DNA of 64,000 nucleotides from SIG480 sp045586595 (GTDB lineage: Bacteria > Bacillota > Clostridia > Oscillospirales > JAAYXM01). The first letter of the stretch is position 1. Every line of letters begins with the position of its first letter. This document shows positions 14,147 through 23,900 of the stretch, one piece after another. A model generated the notes under the pieces. That model did no database searches, was not told the DNA's origin, and saw only the letters and a program-made list of their open reading frames with translations. Made by a program: the position numbers and the translations under genes. The stretch is taken from assembly GCA_045586595.1 (NCBI GenBank), contig JAZNAQ010000020.1, positions 1 through 64,000 of the forward strand, in the 5' to 3' direction.

Positions 14147-14941
14147 TCACACCGACTTTCTCAAATACAAAGAGCTTACCCAACCCGAAGCGATGCGACA
14201 CCAGCCGTTCTTTTCTTCAAGCACGGTTACGGCATCGCCGTTATACAGTTTGCCAACACGCTTGTTGAATATACCAGCACCACTTCTTACGTTAAGGCTC
14301 GTTCTTACCTTGACATAGCGGATGTCACTGCCACGGCACCATATACCGATAAACCCTCTTACCCTTCTGCCAGAGAAGTAGTTGCCGAGAGGTGCGTAGA
14401 ACTGTGTGCTCCCGCCGCCGTCGAGATTTATCGCATCTGTCGCACCTGTATTAAGAAACGCTCGGCGAAGCTCAGGGAGTGTCGCGCCGCCGCTGTCAGG
14501 AAGAAGCGCAACATACAGATTGCTGCCATCGACTCCAAGCGCAGTTCGGCCGCGCCTACCAGTTATCCCTGCAGGGTTTATATTCTCAGCCTTGCCGTTT
14601 CTGACAAGGGTCGGATATGCACCTATGTAATCTTTAGCACCCACATTGTTCTTATACGAGAAAACAACCTCGGTGTTGTTCGGAAACGCAAGCCCATAGC
14701 CCTCAGTCAGACGATGCGCTACACCGTCGCTTACAACATCACTCGCCGCCTTGCGCGTTTTGAATTCAAACAACTCTGCGTTCATAAGAAAGTCAGGAGC
14801 TCGGCCGCGCTCCTTCTTCACCCGACTCATCGCGCTTTTTATTTCCTCATTGCCGTTCTTGCCGTAGAAATACCCTATATACTCGATGTCAGACAGCGGT
14901 ACCGTGTATATCCTACCGCCTTTGTATTTAGTTGTCTTCAT
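14147..14941 (-). CDS. phosphodiester glycosidase (NAGPA-like) with C-terminal SH3b domain
   Basis: The protein has 264 residues in two parts. Residues about 20-195 match the phosphodiester glycosidase/NAGPA family, with the signature INLDGGGSTQFY and an earlier MNAELF. From about residue 205, VRTSLNVRSGAG begins a bacterial SH3 domain, a cell-wall binding module. Its place between holin and amidase suggests it acts on the wall or on a glycosidic phosphodiester polymer such as teichoic acid during lysis or entry; that role is inference. It overlaps the holin gene by 4 bp. Confidence 0.8.
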   Translation of the reverse strand: MKTTKYKGGRIYTVPLSDIEYIGYFYGKNGNEEIKSAMSRVKKERGRAPDFLMNAELFEFKTRKAASDVVSDGVAHRLTEGYGLAFPNNTEVVFSYKNNVGAKDYIGAYPTLVRNGKAENINPAGITGRRGRTALGVDGSNLYVALLPDSGGATLPELRRAFLNTGATDAINLDGGGSTQFYAPLGNYFSGRRVRGFIGIWCRGSDIRYVKVRTSLNVRSGAGIFNKRVGKLYNGDAVTVLEEKNGWCRIASGWVSSLYLRKSV

Positions 14942-15372
14942 CCTTTTACCTCTCCTTCCGCTTCTTCCTTTAATACCTCGATTGCCCTGGTAATTATCTT
15001 CGGGAGCGGCATTCCCATCAGCCCCGCATTTTCAACGATAGACATTGCCTCATTCGCAATAAAGCCAATAATTGCCGATGTTCGTATGTAGTTAATTCCA
15101 AGCTCAATATCAAGCCTGTGCGCTATAATTACAAAGAACAGAGTTAAGCATTTTTTGCAGAGCCCCTTCCACCCCGCTTTTGAGTTCAGAGCGCCGGTAT
15201 CTGACTTGTTGCTGTTTTTAAAAACTCCGGCAACAAGAAGCCCTGTAATAAAATCAATGGCCATAAAAATAAGAAGCGTTACCATATCCGATGTCCACCC
15301 TCCAAGCAGCTTTGCAATCAGTCCTCCAAACACGCCTACGAGCGCATATAACATTCCTTTGATTTTTAGCAT
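14938..15372 (-). CDS. phage holin (TcdE/phage_holin_4 type)
   Basis: The protein has about 144 residues. It has an N-terminal hydrophobic segment, the family motif MAIDFITGLLVAG followed by a charged stretch with SKAGWKGLCKK, two more membrane segments and a charged C-terminus. Holins of this type form the membrane hole that lets the endolysin reach the wall. The ATG at 15372 is preferred since GGAGG precedes it; an upstream ATG at 15390 would overlap the terminase gene but lacks a good ribosome binding site. Confidence 0.85.
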   Translation of the reverse strand: MLKIKGMLYALVGVFGGLIAKLLGGWTSDMVTLLIFMAIDFITGLLVAGVFKNSNKSDTGALNSKAGWKGLCKKCLTLFFVIIAHRLDIELGINYIRTSAIIGFIANEAMSIVENAGLMGMPLPKIITRAIEVLKEEAEGEVKG

Positions 15373-15379
15373 TTCCTTT

Positions 15380-16693
15380 TCAACCTCCATAATTAAAAAT
15401 TTCTTCTAATTGTGTATCATAGCCCGGCGCATCTTCGTCATACACCGGTACCGCAACTGCAGGTGTCGGTCTTCCGGCCACAAAATACCGAATGGCGTCG
15501 GGAGCGTGCGTGAGCTCGTGAGGCTCTCGCGCGACATCATTCGGATTTTTGCCGTCCATCGCAACACTCGGCAGAGTGCGTATTAGGTTTAAACAATTCG
15601 AAAAGATGCGAAGCGGCGCAATCATTTCTCCTTGTTCGTCTTTGCATGGCCTTAACCATTCCTTCAGGTTGTACCAGCCCTGCACGCGGTCATTGTTCGC
15701 ACGAACCAACCGCACACCGTTTTCCGCAAATATTTCGGCCGCGCTCTTTCCTGTGTCCTGTCTCCTGTTCCATAAGTCAGGCGGCGCAATGTTTGCGTAT
15801 ATCTCCTCATCCGTAAGCTTACAAATGCATTTTGCCGCTTCAGATATTATAAGCCCACTCTGGTATATCTCCCTGTATACATATGCCCTTCCGTATGTAT
15901 CGAGCGCTATCCAGTACCCCGCAAGCATATCAAGTCCGTAGTCCATAACAAAATACCGCCGCCAGTGCTTTGGAATTTCAAACGGCTGGATAACGTGTAT
16001 CTTTCGGTTCCATTCCGTAAAATACTGTCCGTCAAATATATCCCAGTTTCCGAACAGAAGTGCCTGCTTGTCCTTTTCCGAGAGCTTTTCAAGACGTTTT
16101 ACATAGTCGGGGTCACTGTCCATCAGAAACAGATTATCCTGTACCATTGCCGGGATAAATATTTTTCCGTCATGCTCACAGTTAGGCGGTCCGACGTCAA
16201 TAAACCTTGACTTTACCCAAGAATGCCCAATGCCTCCGGGGTTCGTTGAGCTCTTTATCTGCTTCGGGTACCCGTTTGTTCCTCTTACTCGCGAGAGCAG
16301 ATATATATACATCTGCTCTGTAAAGTGCGTAAGCTCGTCAAAGCGGATAACATCATACTCTGCCGACTGATATTTATATACATCTCTTTCGCTGTCACAG
16401 TATGCAAAATCAACAATCGAGCCGTTTGTAAATCTCCCCACATGCTTGCTCGCGTTATACTTAAACACACTTTGGGGATATATGTCACAAGCCACGCGAA
16501 TGAGGCTCTTTTCAAGCTCCGGAAATGTCCTTCGCAGTATGAGTTGCTTCGAGCGAGGATATCGCAGTGCAAACAAAAAAGCATCTATCAGCTGAGCGTA
16601 CGACTTCCCACCGCCTGCAGCTCCGCCGAACAAAACCTCCGATGGCCTCGCCTCAATAAATTGTTGCTGCTTCGATGTGATATTAAACTCCAT
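15380..16693 (-). CDS. phage terminase large subunit
   Basis: The protein has 437 residues. The ATPase domain has Walker A GGAAGGGKS at 23-31 and Walker B VIRFDE at 115-120, followed by the coupling motif SSTNPGG. The C-terminal nuclease domain begins near YFVMDYGLD. It drives DNA packaging through the portal and cuts the concatemer. It sits directly before the holin gene and far from the small terminase subunit (33554-34048), which is unusual. About 140 bp without a gene precede it and contain a weak TATAAT near 16720. Confidence 0.93.
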   Translation of the reverse strand: MEFNITSKQQQFIEARPSEVLFGGAAGGGKSYAQLIDAFLFALRYPRSKQLILRRTFPELEKSLIRVACDIYPQSVFKYNASKHVGRFTNGSIVDFAYCDSERDVYKYQSAEYDVIRFDELTHFTEQMYIYLLSRVRGTNGYPKQIKSSTNPGGIGHSWVKSRFIDVGPPNCEHDGKIFIPAMVQDNLFLMDSDPDYVKRLEKLSEKDKQALLFGNWDIFDGQYFTEWNRKIHVIQPFEIPKHWRRYFVMDYGLDMLAGYWIALDTYGRAYVYREIYQSGLIISEAAKCICKLTDEEIYANIAPPDLWNRRQDTGKSAAEIFAENGVRLVRANNDRVQGWYNLKEWLRPCKDEQGEMIAPLRIFSNCLNLIRTLPSVAMDGKNPNDVAREPHELTHAPDAIRYFVAGRPTPAVAVPVYDEDAPGYDTQLEEIFNYGG

Positions 16694-16835
16694 TCTTTAC
16701 CACAACTTTCTTTTTATATGATTATAGCAGAAGTAAAACCTCAAGTTCCTTTCCGTGACAATACATGCACCATCATCTCAATCTGTTATTCGCAATTTAT
16801 TGTAATACTACAATCCCCTTGAGGAATGACGTATC

Positions 16836-17180
16836 TCACGTTGCCCTCCAATTCCCCGAAGACTTCGGCATATTTCTCCGTCTCCACCACGCCTTCGCCT
16901 CAGAATATGCCTGATTAAACATAGCCATGTCGTTTGTGTACATCGCCGTTTCCTGATTGTAATAATCAATCATCGCGACAAGGTACAAAACATAGATATT
17001 GTCGCACGGAGCAGGCATCAGCAGCTCGCGGTCATCGGGCCATGTGCTTTTGGGTATATCCCTGCCCATGGTCTCCGCAATCTTGCCGTCAAGCTCATGG
17101 AGCCATTGTGCCTTTTGCTCCTCACCGAGAGTGTTCATTCTCAAATCATCCGCCTGCCGTATAGCTTCTGTTAGCTTCAT
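16836..17180 (-). CDS. small phage structural protein, possible neck or tail adaptor
   Basis: The protein has 114 residues, is soluble and is rich in aromatic residues in the middle (NIYVLYLVAMIDYYNQE). I do not recognise a named domain. Proteins of this size next to tail fibre and portal genes in Clostridia prophages are often head-tail or neck adaptors, so that is the best guess. The start overlaps the stop of the tail fibre gene by 4 bp (ATGA), which shows it is translated with it. Confidence 0.6.
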   Translation of the reverse strand: MKLTEAIRQADDLRMNTLGEEQKAQWLHELDGKIAETMGRDIPKSTWPDDRELLMPAPCDNIYVLYLVAMIDYYNQETAMYTNDMAMFNQAYSEAKAWWRRRNMPKSSGNWRAT

Positions 17181-19252
17181 ACACCGCCGCCTCCCGAGAT
17201 AACTTTATCAACATACGCCTTAATTGCATCTTCAAGCTCATCTTTTCTTACATAAACTGCATCAGTCAGCGGCTCAAACGTGCTGAGAGTAAAATCTCTG
17301 AATACCATTGCCGCTCTGCTGCCGGATGATTTAACTACGCGAAGGATTAACACGTGCTCCCCTTCAGAAAGCTCAACAGTTCCGATGCGTACATTCTCGA
17401 AACCATCGAGTTCGATGGAGCCTGCCTTACGCGTATAAATAACACCTATAGGCTCCGCCCCCTGTACTGAGGTTAAATCCGAGAAGTATTTGAAATTCTC
17501 CCTCTTCATAGTATCGGGGGAGCCCTCTAACTCCGCATTGCTGATAACACCATAGGTTTCAGTGTTATCAGGTGCAAATTCTGCCCGCATCTCGTCTGTC
17601 ATTGGTATTATATATGACTCTATTTTACCTCCGTTTTTATAAAACCCCCAATTCTCATGTAAGACGTATTTCCCTGTCTTAGGTACTTTAATTTTAAAAG
17701 CTATCCATTCGTCAGAGTACATCGTTGGCGTCTCTAACCATTCTTCACGCAGAGAGGTAAAGTTGCCTGAAGAAGTAGACCTTGTAGCTACTGTCCCAAG
17801 AAATGCCCATGTACGGTCAGAGCCTGAACCTTCATCAGGATATTCTGAGTAAGCCTCAAGAGTACCATTGGTTACTACATCCGAGTGTCCATTATTCGTA
17901 TAGAATTTGAACGCTCTCTCAGTAAGCGTCCCCTCCATAGGTTTGGCTATAAGCTTTCCGTCAACATCTGCTCCGAGAGTTACAGGAATATTAAGTTGGT
18001 CTGAAAGCTGACGAATTTCACCGGAAAGCTCTGCAATCGAATCATATTTAGAAATATCAAAAACCTTTCCATCAAATTTTATAGTACCGTCTTTGCATAC
18101 TGTAAATGCGTTTTTTCGGTCATTCTCGCCTGTTCCTGCCCCTATCATAAACAAAGCATCAAGGTCATCAGGATTGTTATACATACCAAAAGATGCTTGG
18201 TATTTATTCAGCACAATATTCTGAAAACCCGCAATAAAAGCCGCGATTGCGCTCGCTCCAATGCGGTTCCCCCACCCAGCTGCAAACGCTCTATCAGCTT
18301 CAACAAGGTTATCATAGTTGACCGCCATGGAAGCCTTACCCGGCACGTTGTTATATTTACCAAGTGCCGCAGAGAGCTGACCCGGTGCTTCGTTCGGTGA
18401 ATAGTATCGGTCATCACCCTTATCGTATGTAGGGTCAATCTGAACTATAGAGCCTGTACCCTCGCCTCCCTGTAGATTGCTTATTGGTAAAAGCTCTGAA
18501 AGCGGTGTAATTCCGTCTCCTATGAAGATACGATATCGAACCGTATCTGTTATAATGAGCTCTTTGTTCTCGTCATACGCCGGCATATTATCATATTTAA
18601 CAATATACATCTCGCCATCATCGGGTATTATAGAAGTAAGGTCGTCGTGCACAGAAACAATCGCCAATCCGCTCCCAACGTTTTCAGCCATACCTCCGCC
18701 TGTTCCGGGCATTATTCCAAGCTGCGCGGCCGTAACCTTATGCGGGTTGCTCTTATCTGCGATGTGTTCGCTTATCTTCTCATCTGCAAGCCTGATGAGG
18801 GAATCAATCCGTTCAACATCAGATACATTTGCCTTTGCCGTCGTGACAACTTCTATAAGCTCGCGGTTGTCCTTTATGTACGCAACAAGCTCAGACAACT
18901 GGTCGAGCGTTGTATCGTCACTGTCCGCAAGCGCATTCAGCCTTCTTGTCAGTTCCGACACAAGGATACGAATATCGTTGTGAGCACCATCTGCTGTGTT
19001 GTGCATAGATACAAGCCCTTCAGCATGCTCTTTCGCGTTCTGCTCTGCACTGTCGTTTGCCGTTTCAAGCCCCGCAATTATCTCCATGAGCTCATCAATG
19101 AGCGCGTTGAACTTTTCTTTTATCTCCTTGTCGCCTCTGCCGTCAAAAATCGCCTTAAGCTGTTTTGCCGAATATCCCGCGTCTGAAGGATAGTCCGGCA
19201 GGTCTGCCACGTTATCCGCATAGGTTGTTATCTTGTGATTGTCTAAGCTCAT
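17177..19252 (-). CDS. phage tail fibre or receptor-binding protein
   Basis: The protein has 691 residues. The N-terminal approximately 150 residues are charged and probably coiled coil. The segment IADKSNPHKVTAAQLG near 170 is a motif very common in phage tail fibres. Around 300-350 there is a stretch rich in Gly, Ala and Asn that resembles trimeric fibre repeats. The C-terminal third looks like a beta-sandwich and may bind the host surface. The gene lies between the portal and the small adaptor with only 1 bp and a 4-bp overlap at its ends. Receptor unknown. Confidence 0.75.
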   Translation of the reverse strand: MSLDNHKITTYADNVADLPDYPSDAGYSAKQLKAIFDGRGDKEIKEKFNALIDELMEIIAGLETANDSAEQNAKEHAEGLVSMHNTADGAHNDIRILVSELTRRLNALADSDDTTLDQLSELVAYIKDNRELIEVVTTAKANVSDVERIDSLIRLADEKISEHIADKSNPHKVTAAQLGIMPGTGGGMAENVGSGLAIVSVHDDLTSIIPDDGEMYIVKYDNMPAYDENKELIITDTVRYRIFIGDGITPLSELLPISNLQGGEGTGSIVQIDPTYDKGDDRYYSPNEAPGQLSAALGKYNNVPGKASMAVNYDNLVEADRAFAAGWGNRIGASAIAAFIAGFQNIVLNKYQASFGMYNNPDDLDALFMIGAGTGENDRKNAFTVCKDGTIKFDGKVFDISKYDSIAELSGEIRQLSDQLNIPVTLGADVDGKLIAKPMEGTLTERAFKFYTNNGHSDVVTNGTLEAYSEYPDEGSGSDRTWAFLGTVATRSTSSGNFTSLREEWLETPTMYSDEWIAFKIKVPKTGKYVLHENWGFYKNGGKIESYIIPMTDEMRAEFAPDNTETYGVISNAELEGSPDTMKRENFKYFSDLTSVQGAEPIGVIYTRKAGSIELDGFENVRIGTVELSEGEHVLILRVVKSSGSRAAMVFRDFTLSTFEPLTDAVYVRKDELEDAIKAYVDKVISGGGGV

Positions 19253-19253
19253 T

Positions 19254-20885
19254 TTACATTACCCCCTGTTCTGTTATCGGCAGGTCCGCTCCGCCCGGCA
19301 TAAGCTGTTGCATCTGCGCCGCCTGTTGCTCTTGCTGTTTTATGTTCGCCTTAAGTGTTTTGACTATTTTCGCCTTGTTCTTAATGAACTTGTCCGGGAT
19401 GGATTCGAGATATGTAACCGCATCCGGAACAATTCCCTTCGCCAGGAGATTATCCGCCGTCTGAATCTGCGTGAGCTCGCTCCAGTATGACGACTGCCCT
19501 ATCTCAACTTTCATGTTGTAATTTGCATCACTGAGCGTCGAGAAGTCATGCATTCCTTCGTAGGACGCACCGTCGCTTGTTATGTTTATCGGACGCGTAC
19601 CGTAGTCCGTGCGGATGATGTCAATAATTATCCGCACACATTCTTCCATAAACCTGAAATACTCAAGCCTCTGTATCTCAAGCGGCATTGCCGCGGCGTT
19701 CTGTGTTGCGATAATTGCAGACGTGTTGTCCGGCTTTACGTTGCCGAGCGCCGCATCATTCGCGCCCATATACTCCGACGTGTGCTGCATCAGGCCGTTT
19801 ATAATGTTCATCATCTGCGGAGACATATTTCCGCCGCCGGTGGCTGATGCAATAGCGTCGTTCGGGTTTCCCACAACACCTATCGCCTGTCCCACCTTGT
19901 TGCTCCAGCTCGGAATTTTCGTTGCATCGTAAACCATCTTCTGTATTGCGTTTGTCTTAGCCCAGTGTATGCTCATTGCATACAGCTGATTTATACATAT
20001 CTGGTTCGGAATCGTCTGCGATACAGCACTCATGCCGTGGTATGAGTTTTTTATCTCTTCCCATACCATATTGGCTATCGGGTACCGTTCATACTTTGTG
20101 TCCCACTCAGAGCGAAGCACAACATCCTTCGTCGTCTTTATCGCGTGTATAGTTCCGTTCTCGCGCCAGAGCTTTGTTATAACCGTGCAGAGCTCACTGC
20201 TCCCGCTCTCTCTGAATGTGTATATATCCGAGTCATCGTCGGCGTGTATCTGTGCGACCTCGTCATCAGAAAGCCCGCGCTTTTTAGCTTCTTCGCGCAC
20301 GTCGGACAAAATACACGGTGTTGCTATTATTATGTACGGCTGTTTCTGGACCTCGTATTTATACGGATTGCCGAAAATAACGCTTGTGTTGTCAATAACC
20401 TCGCTCGCTATACCGCCTCGGGCGCCGTTGCCTGCGTCTATGTCCTCGTCAAAGTAGAAATACATATACGCATCGCCGTCAACCGCCGCGTTTCTGACGA
20501 CCTTTCGCGCCTGTGCTTTTATATTGCAGCGCTCAATCGTCTTATCGACCTCGGTCTCAATTACTCTCGCATCGAGCTCCTCTTTGATAACTTCCATCGG
20601 CTTCCCGCCGTCCTCGGCCGCCATCTGTGTTTTTGTCTTTTTATACGGCTCAAGAAGTATTCCGACATCATCCGATACAAGCATTGCTATAAAGTAGCTC
20701 ACAACGCGCTTTGTTACGTTAAGAACAGGCTTTGGCAGGTCAGGGGCGTTAAGCCCCTCCCACTGCTTGCCGATAAAGAAGTTTTCGCACGTCTTTACAG
20801 TCTCATATAAGTCAATCGACTTGTTGTAGTTCTTACCCTTTCCAAACTCCCGCCAAATCTCCGTTGCCGTCTTTTTAATATCCAT
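19254..20885 (-). CDS. phage portal protein
   Basis: The protein has 543 residues with the composition of a P22-type portal: an N-terminal part with CENFFIGKQW, a long middle with DGDAYMYFYFDEDID, and a C-terminal Gln-rich tail. Portals form the dodecameric ring at one capsid vertex through which terminase packages DNA. It lies 1 bp before the tail fibre gene. The preceding approximately 100 bp contain a palindromic repeat. Confidence 0.88.
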   Translation of the reverse strand: MDIKKTATEIWREFGKGKNYNKSIDLYETVKTCENFFIGKQWEGLNAPDLPKPVLNVTKRVVSYFIAMLVSDDVGILLEPYKKTKTQMAAEDGGKPMEVIKEELDARVIETEVDKTIERCNIKAQARKVVRNAAVDGDAYMYFYFDEDIDAGNGARGGIASEVIDNTSVIFGNPYKYEVQKQPYIIIATPCILSDVREEAKKRGLSDDEVAQIHADDDSDIYTFRESGSSELCTVITKLWRENGTIHAIKTTKDVVLRSEWDTKYERYPIANMVWEEIKNSYHGMSAVSQTIPNQICINQLYAMSIHWAKTNAIQKMVYDATKIPSWSNKVGQAIGVVGNPNDAIASATGGGNMSPQMMNIINGLMQHTSEYMGANDAALGNVKPDNTSAIIATQNAAAMPLEIQRLEYFRFMEECVRIIIDIIRTDYGTRPINITSDGASYEGMHDFSTLSDANYNMKVEIGQSSYWSELTQIQTADNLLAKGIVPDAVTYLESIPDKFIKNKAKIVKTLKANIKQQEQQAAQMQQLMPGGADLPITEQGVM

Positions 20886-20923
20886 ATCGCTTCTCCTTTC
20901 TGTTTTTCATCTTCTCGGTCCCC

Positions 20924-20978
20924 AAGCCTTCCCCTTGAGGGGAAGGTGCCGAGCTTCGCGCGGCGGATGAGGTGTCAC
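20924..20978. repeat. palindromic intergenic repeat, copy 1
   Basis: AAGCCTTCCCCTTGAGGGGAAGG followed by a GC-rich variable palindrome and GGATGAGGTG. Related copies lie at 24106-24144, 28421-28476, 31347-31392 and 35314-35363. Confidence 0.8.
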
Positions 20979-20983
20979 CCTCC

Positions 20984-23900
20984 TTATTTCGTATCGTGGT
21001 ACAGCGTGTATATCCGTCTGGCGATACTGTTCTTATATCCGAGCTTTTGTATTGCCGCAACCTCGTCTGCCTTTGAGCTGTTCTTTGATATCGCGCTCTC
21101 GATTTTTTCAAACTCAGCATACGAGATGTCAAAGCGGTCAGATATAGCCTCAAAGCGCCTGTCAGTTTTGCCGAAGTATTCTTCATAATACTCCTTCCAT
21201 GTTGTCTTTCCGCGTTTTACCTTCTCCTCCGCCTTTTTGTGGACATCAGAGCCGCCGTTTACTCTTATTGCATATTCCTCTCCGTAGAGCGCGCGGTTTG
21301 CTTCTCTGTACGCATATTCAAGCTTTTTATCCTCATCGCGGCCCGGATACTTTTTCAGATACTTTTCAACATTGCTACGGTATTTGTCGATGTTTTCAAG
21401 TATGGTCTTCTGGTACGCCGTCTTCTCTGCGCTCGCCGCTCTGACGGCCGCACGCCGTTCCTTGCTTGTTAGGTTTTTGTCCGTCTCTGCGGCTCTTATC
21501 TTCGAGCTGTAGGTACCTACCATATTCCTTTCTCGGTTTAAATGCTTGTAAACGATTTTATCTACCAGCGTACCCTTTGCAGAGTTCTTCGCCTGCTCCG
21601 CGGCATCAACCGCATCGTAAAACTCACCGCTTATCTTGTTTGAAAGCTTGCTGTCAGTCATAAAACTCGATGTCAATGCGCTCCAAGCCCCAAGCGCTAT
21701 ATTCTCTGCCACATTGTCGCCCTTTTGCTCGCTCGGTGTCAGCATCGGAAGGACCATTCGCCCAACGCCGCCTGTATACTGCTTGAGGATATAGTTGAGC
21801 TTTTTCGGTGATACTCCCAATGCCTTTCCAAGAGCCTTTGAAACGTAGTCCGTTGAGTTGTCAAACCTCTCTCCCGCCGGGAGCGACTGAAGGCTGTCGT
21901 TTTCAATGTCGGTACCGTACCAGGTTCTGCCCTTACTTTCGTCGTTGAGTAAGTCGGTATTTATCGCATCTTGAAGAATATGGTTCAGCGGATTTTCGGG
22001 AAGTATGTTTTCTGCAATTATCGAAAGTGCCTCGCCTGCATCAACCTTCTCGCCCTTCATCGTGTCGCGCAACCTGTCGGCCACAACGCCGAGCGCAGCC
22101 ATAACGCGTCCTTTCGGAAGTCGTATAAACTTTCCGTCGTCCGTCGGGAATAAGAAGTAGTTGTCCTTCATTCTTTCCGGGAGATTTTCATAGTCCTCTT
22201 TTTCGTCGTCATCTCCAAATGCGCCAAGCACAAGGTCATTAAAGAAGCCTGCAGTAAGCCCGAACATTGTGCATTTAACCGCAAGAGCTATCCATGCTTT
22301 TGAACTCTTGCTTTCCGTGAATGTTCTCACGAGTTTTGCCGTTCCCTGCAAAGACGGGTTAAGAAACGGGACAATGTATCTGTTTATTACTTTTCCATAT
22401 GTCCCGCTTTCGCCAAAGTTTGTTGTGATGTCTGCAGCTGCAAGAAGAGCATCTGAAAGTGTGTCAACAGAGTTCGGGTCTCCCTTCTCGTAAACACTCA
22501 TAAACTCCGCAAGTCGCGGCGCCTGCTCAATCACCACATTCAATGAAGCAATTCCTTCTTTTATCTTCTTCAGCTTTCCGCTTTTTGTTACGCCCTCATT
22601 CTGGATGTCTTCAAACCTTGAGGAACTTAAACCTCCTGCCGCTTGGTATAACTCCCACATTTCGCCGTTTGTTACTATCTCCTTGTATGCACGCCCAAAA
22701 TTCTTTAAAAATGCTTTTGTATCCGTGCTATATATAAGCGCATCCTGGAAATCCTTGAGAAAGTTTCTTACACCAAAGGTCACATCGTATGTAGTGATAA
22801 GCTTTTTGTATGTATCAACTATATTCCCCCACAACTTTACACCCGGAATCTTTTCTTTCGGCATATTTGATAAGGTGTCAAACGCCTCAAATGTTTCAGG
22901 CGTGACAGACATTTTCACGCTTTTTCCGTCCTTGTAAAAACCAACAGTGTTTTCGAGGAAGCTTTCTTCTGCTATGTTGTCAAACTCTGCATCAAGATTT
23001 CTTCCTTCTTCGTTCACCTCTGTTATGTATCCTTTTAACAACTCGGGGTTTTTGTCGTACAAGTCTAAAACCTTGTTTGCAAGTATGTTTTTCTGCCCGT
23101 TTTTTACGACTTTATTTGTCATCGCAGACAGTGCTACATCAAGCGGCAACAATTTCTCCTGGCCGCCCTCCGCTTTGCTTATCGCAGCACTTATATTTAC
23201 TTTCCCCGTAATCCACTTCATATTCTCTTCGGTATTTCTGTATGTCGGGACATAATCGGGATACTTCTTTTTGAAATAATCCGCCTCTTCCTGCGTTATA
23301 AGTCCGCTGTCGATTCGGTACTGCATAAGATTGTCAACATATTTGCGAACTTTTGATTCATATTCCTTAAACTCCGGATTTTCGCGCAAGAGTTGTGCCG
23401 CCTTCCATCTGGACTTATTAGCATCAAGCGGAAGTTTGGTATTCTCAAATAAAATAGGTTTGTTTTTCTCTTCCGCCGCCCTTAACTTCCTCTGTAACTC
23501 TAAATACTTTCTTGCCCGAAGCCCTCCGTTGTCTTCTCTTTTGCTCATTTCTTTGAGCTGTTCTTGCGTCCTCGTCGGAAGGTCGGAATTTGCTTTTATG
23601 TATTCCTGAAGTTCTGCGTTTGCTCTCTCTTCTGCCGTTCTGTTTTCAAGGCTCATTCGCGCTACATTGTGCCTCAGAAAAATATATCGCTGAAAATCAT
23701 TCCAATGCTGTTCACCCTTTTCCTTTATAGGGCTAATTATTTCTTCAAGGCTCTCTCCAACCTTTTGACCTTTTATGTTTGTCTGCTTGTTTCCGAGCAT
23801 ATCCGAAACAATGTTCCCAGCACTTCGTGTGCGGTTATATGTGCCGTATAAGTGCTCATCTTTAACCGTCTTTGCAATTTTCCGAATAGCCTCACCACTG

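Noticed and set aside
14072..15091. A 339-codon plus-strand open frame over the lysis genes
   Set aside because: It is antisense to three well-supported genes (amidase, glycosidase, holin) and has no protein-like pattern.
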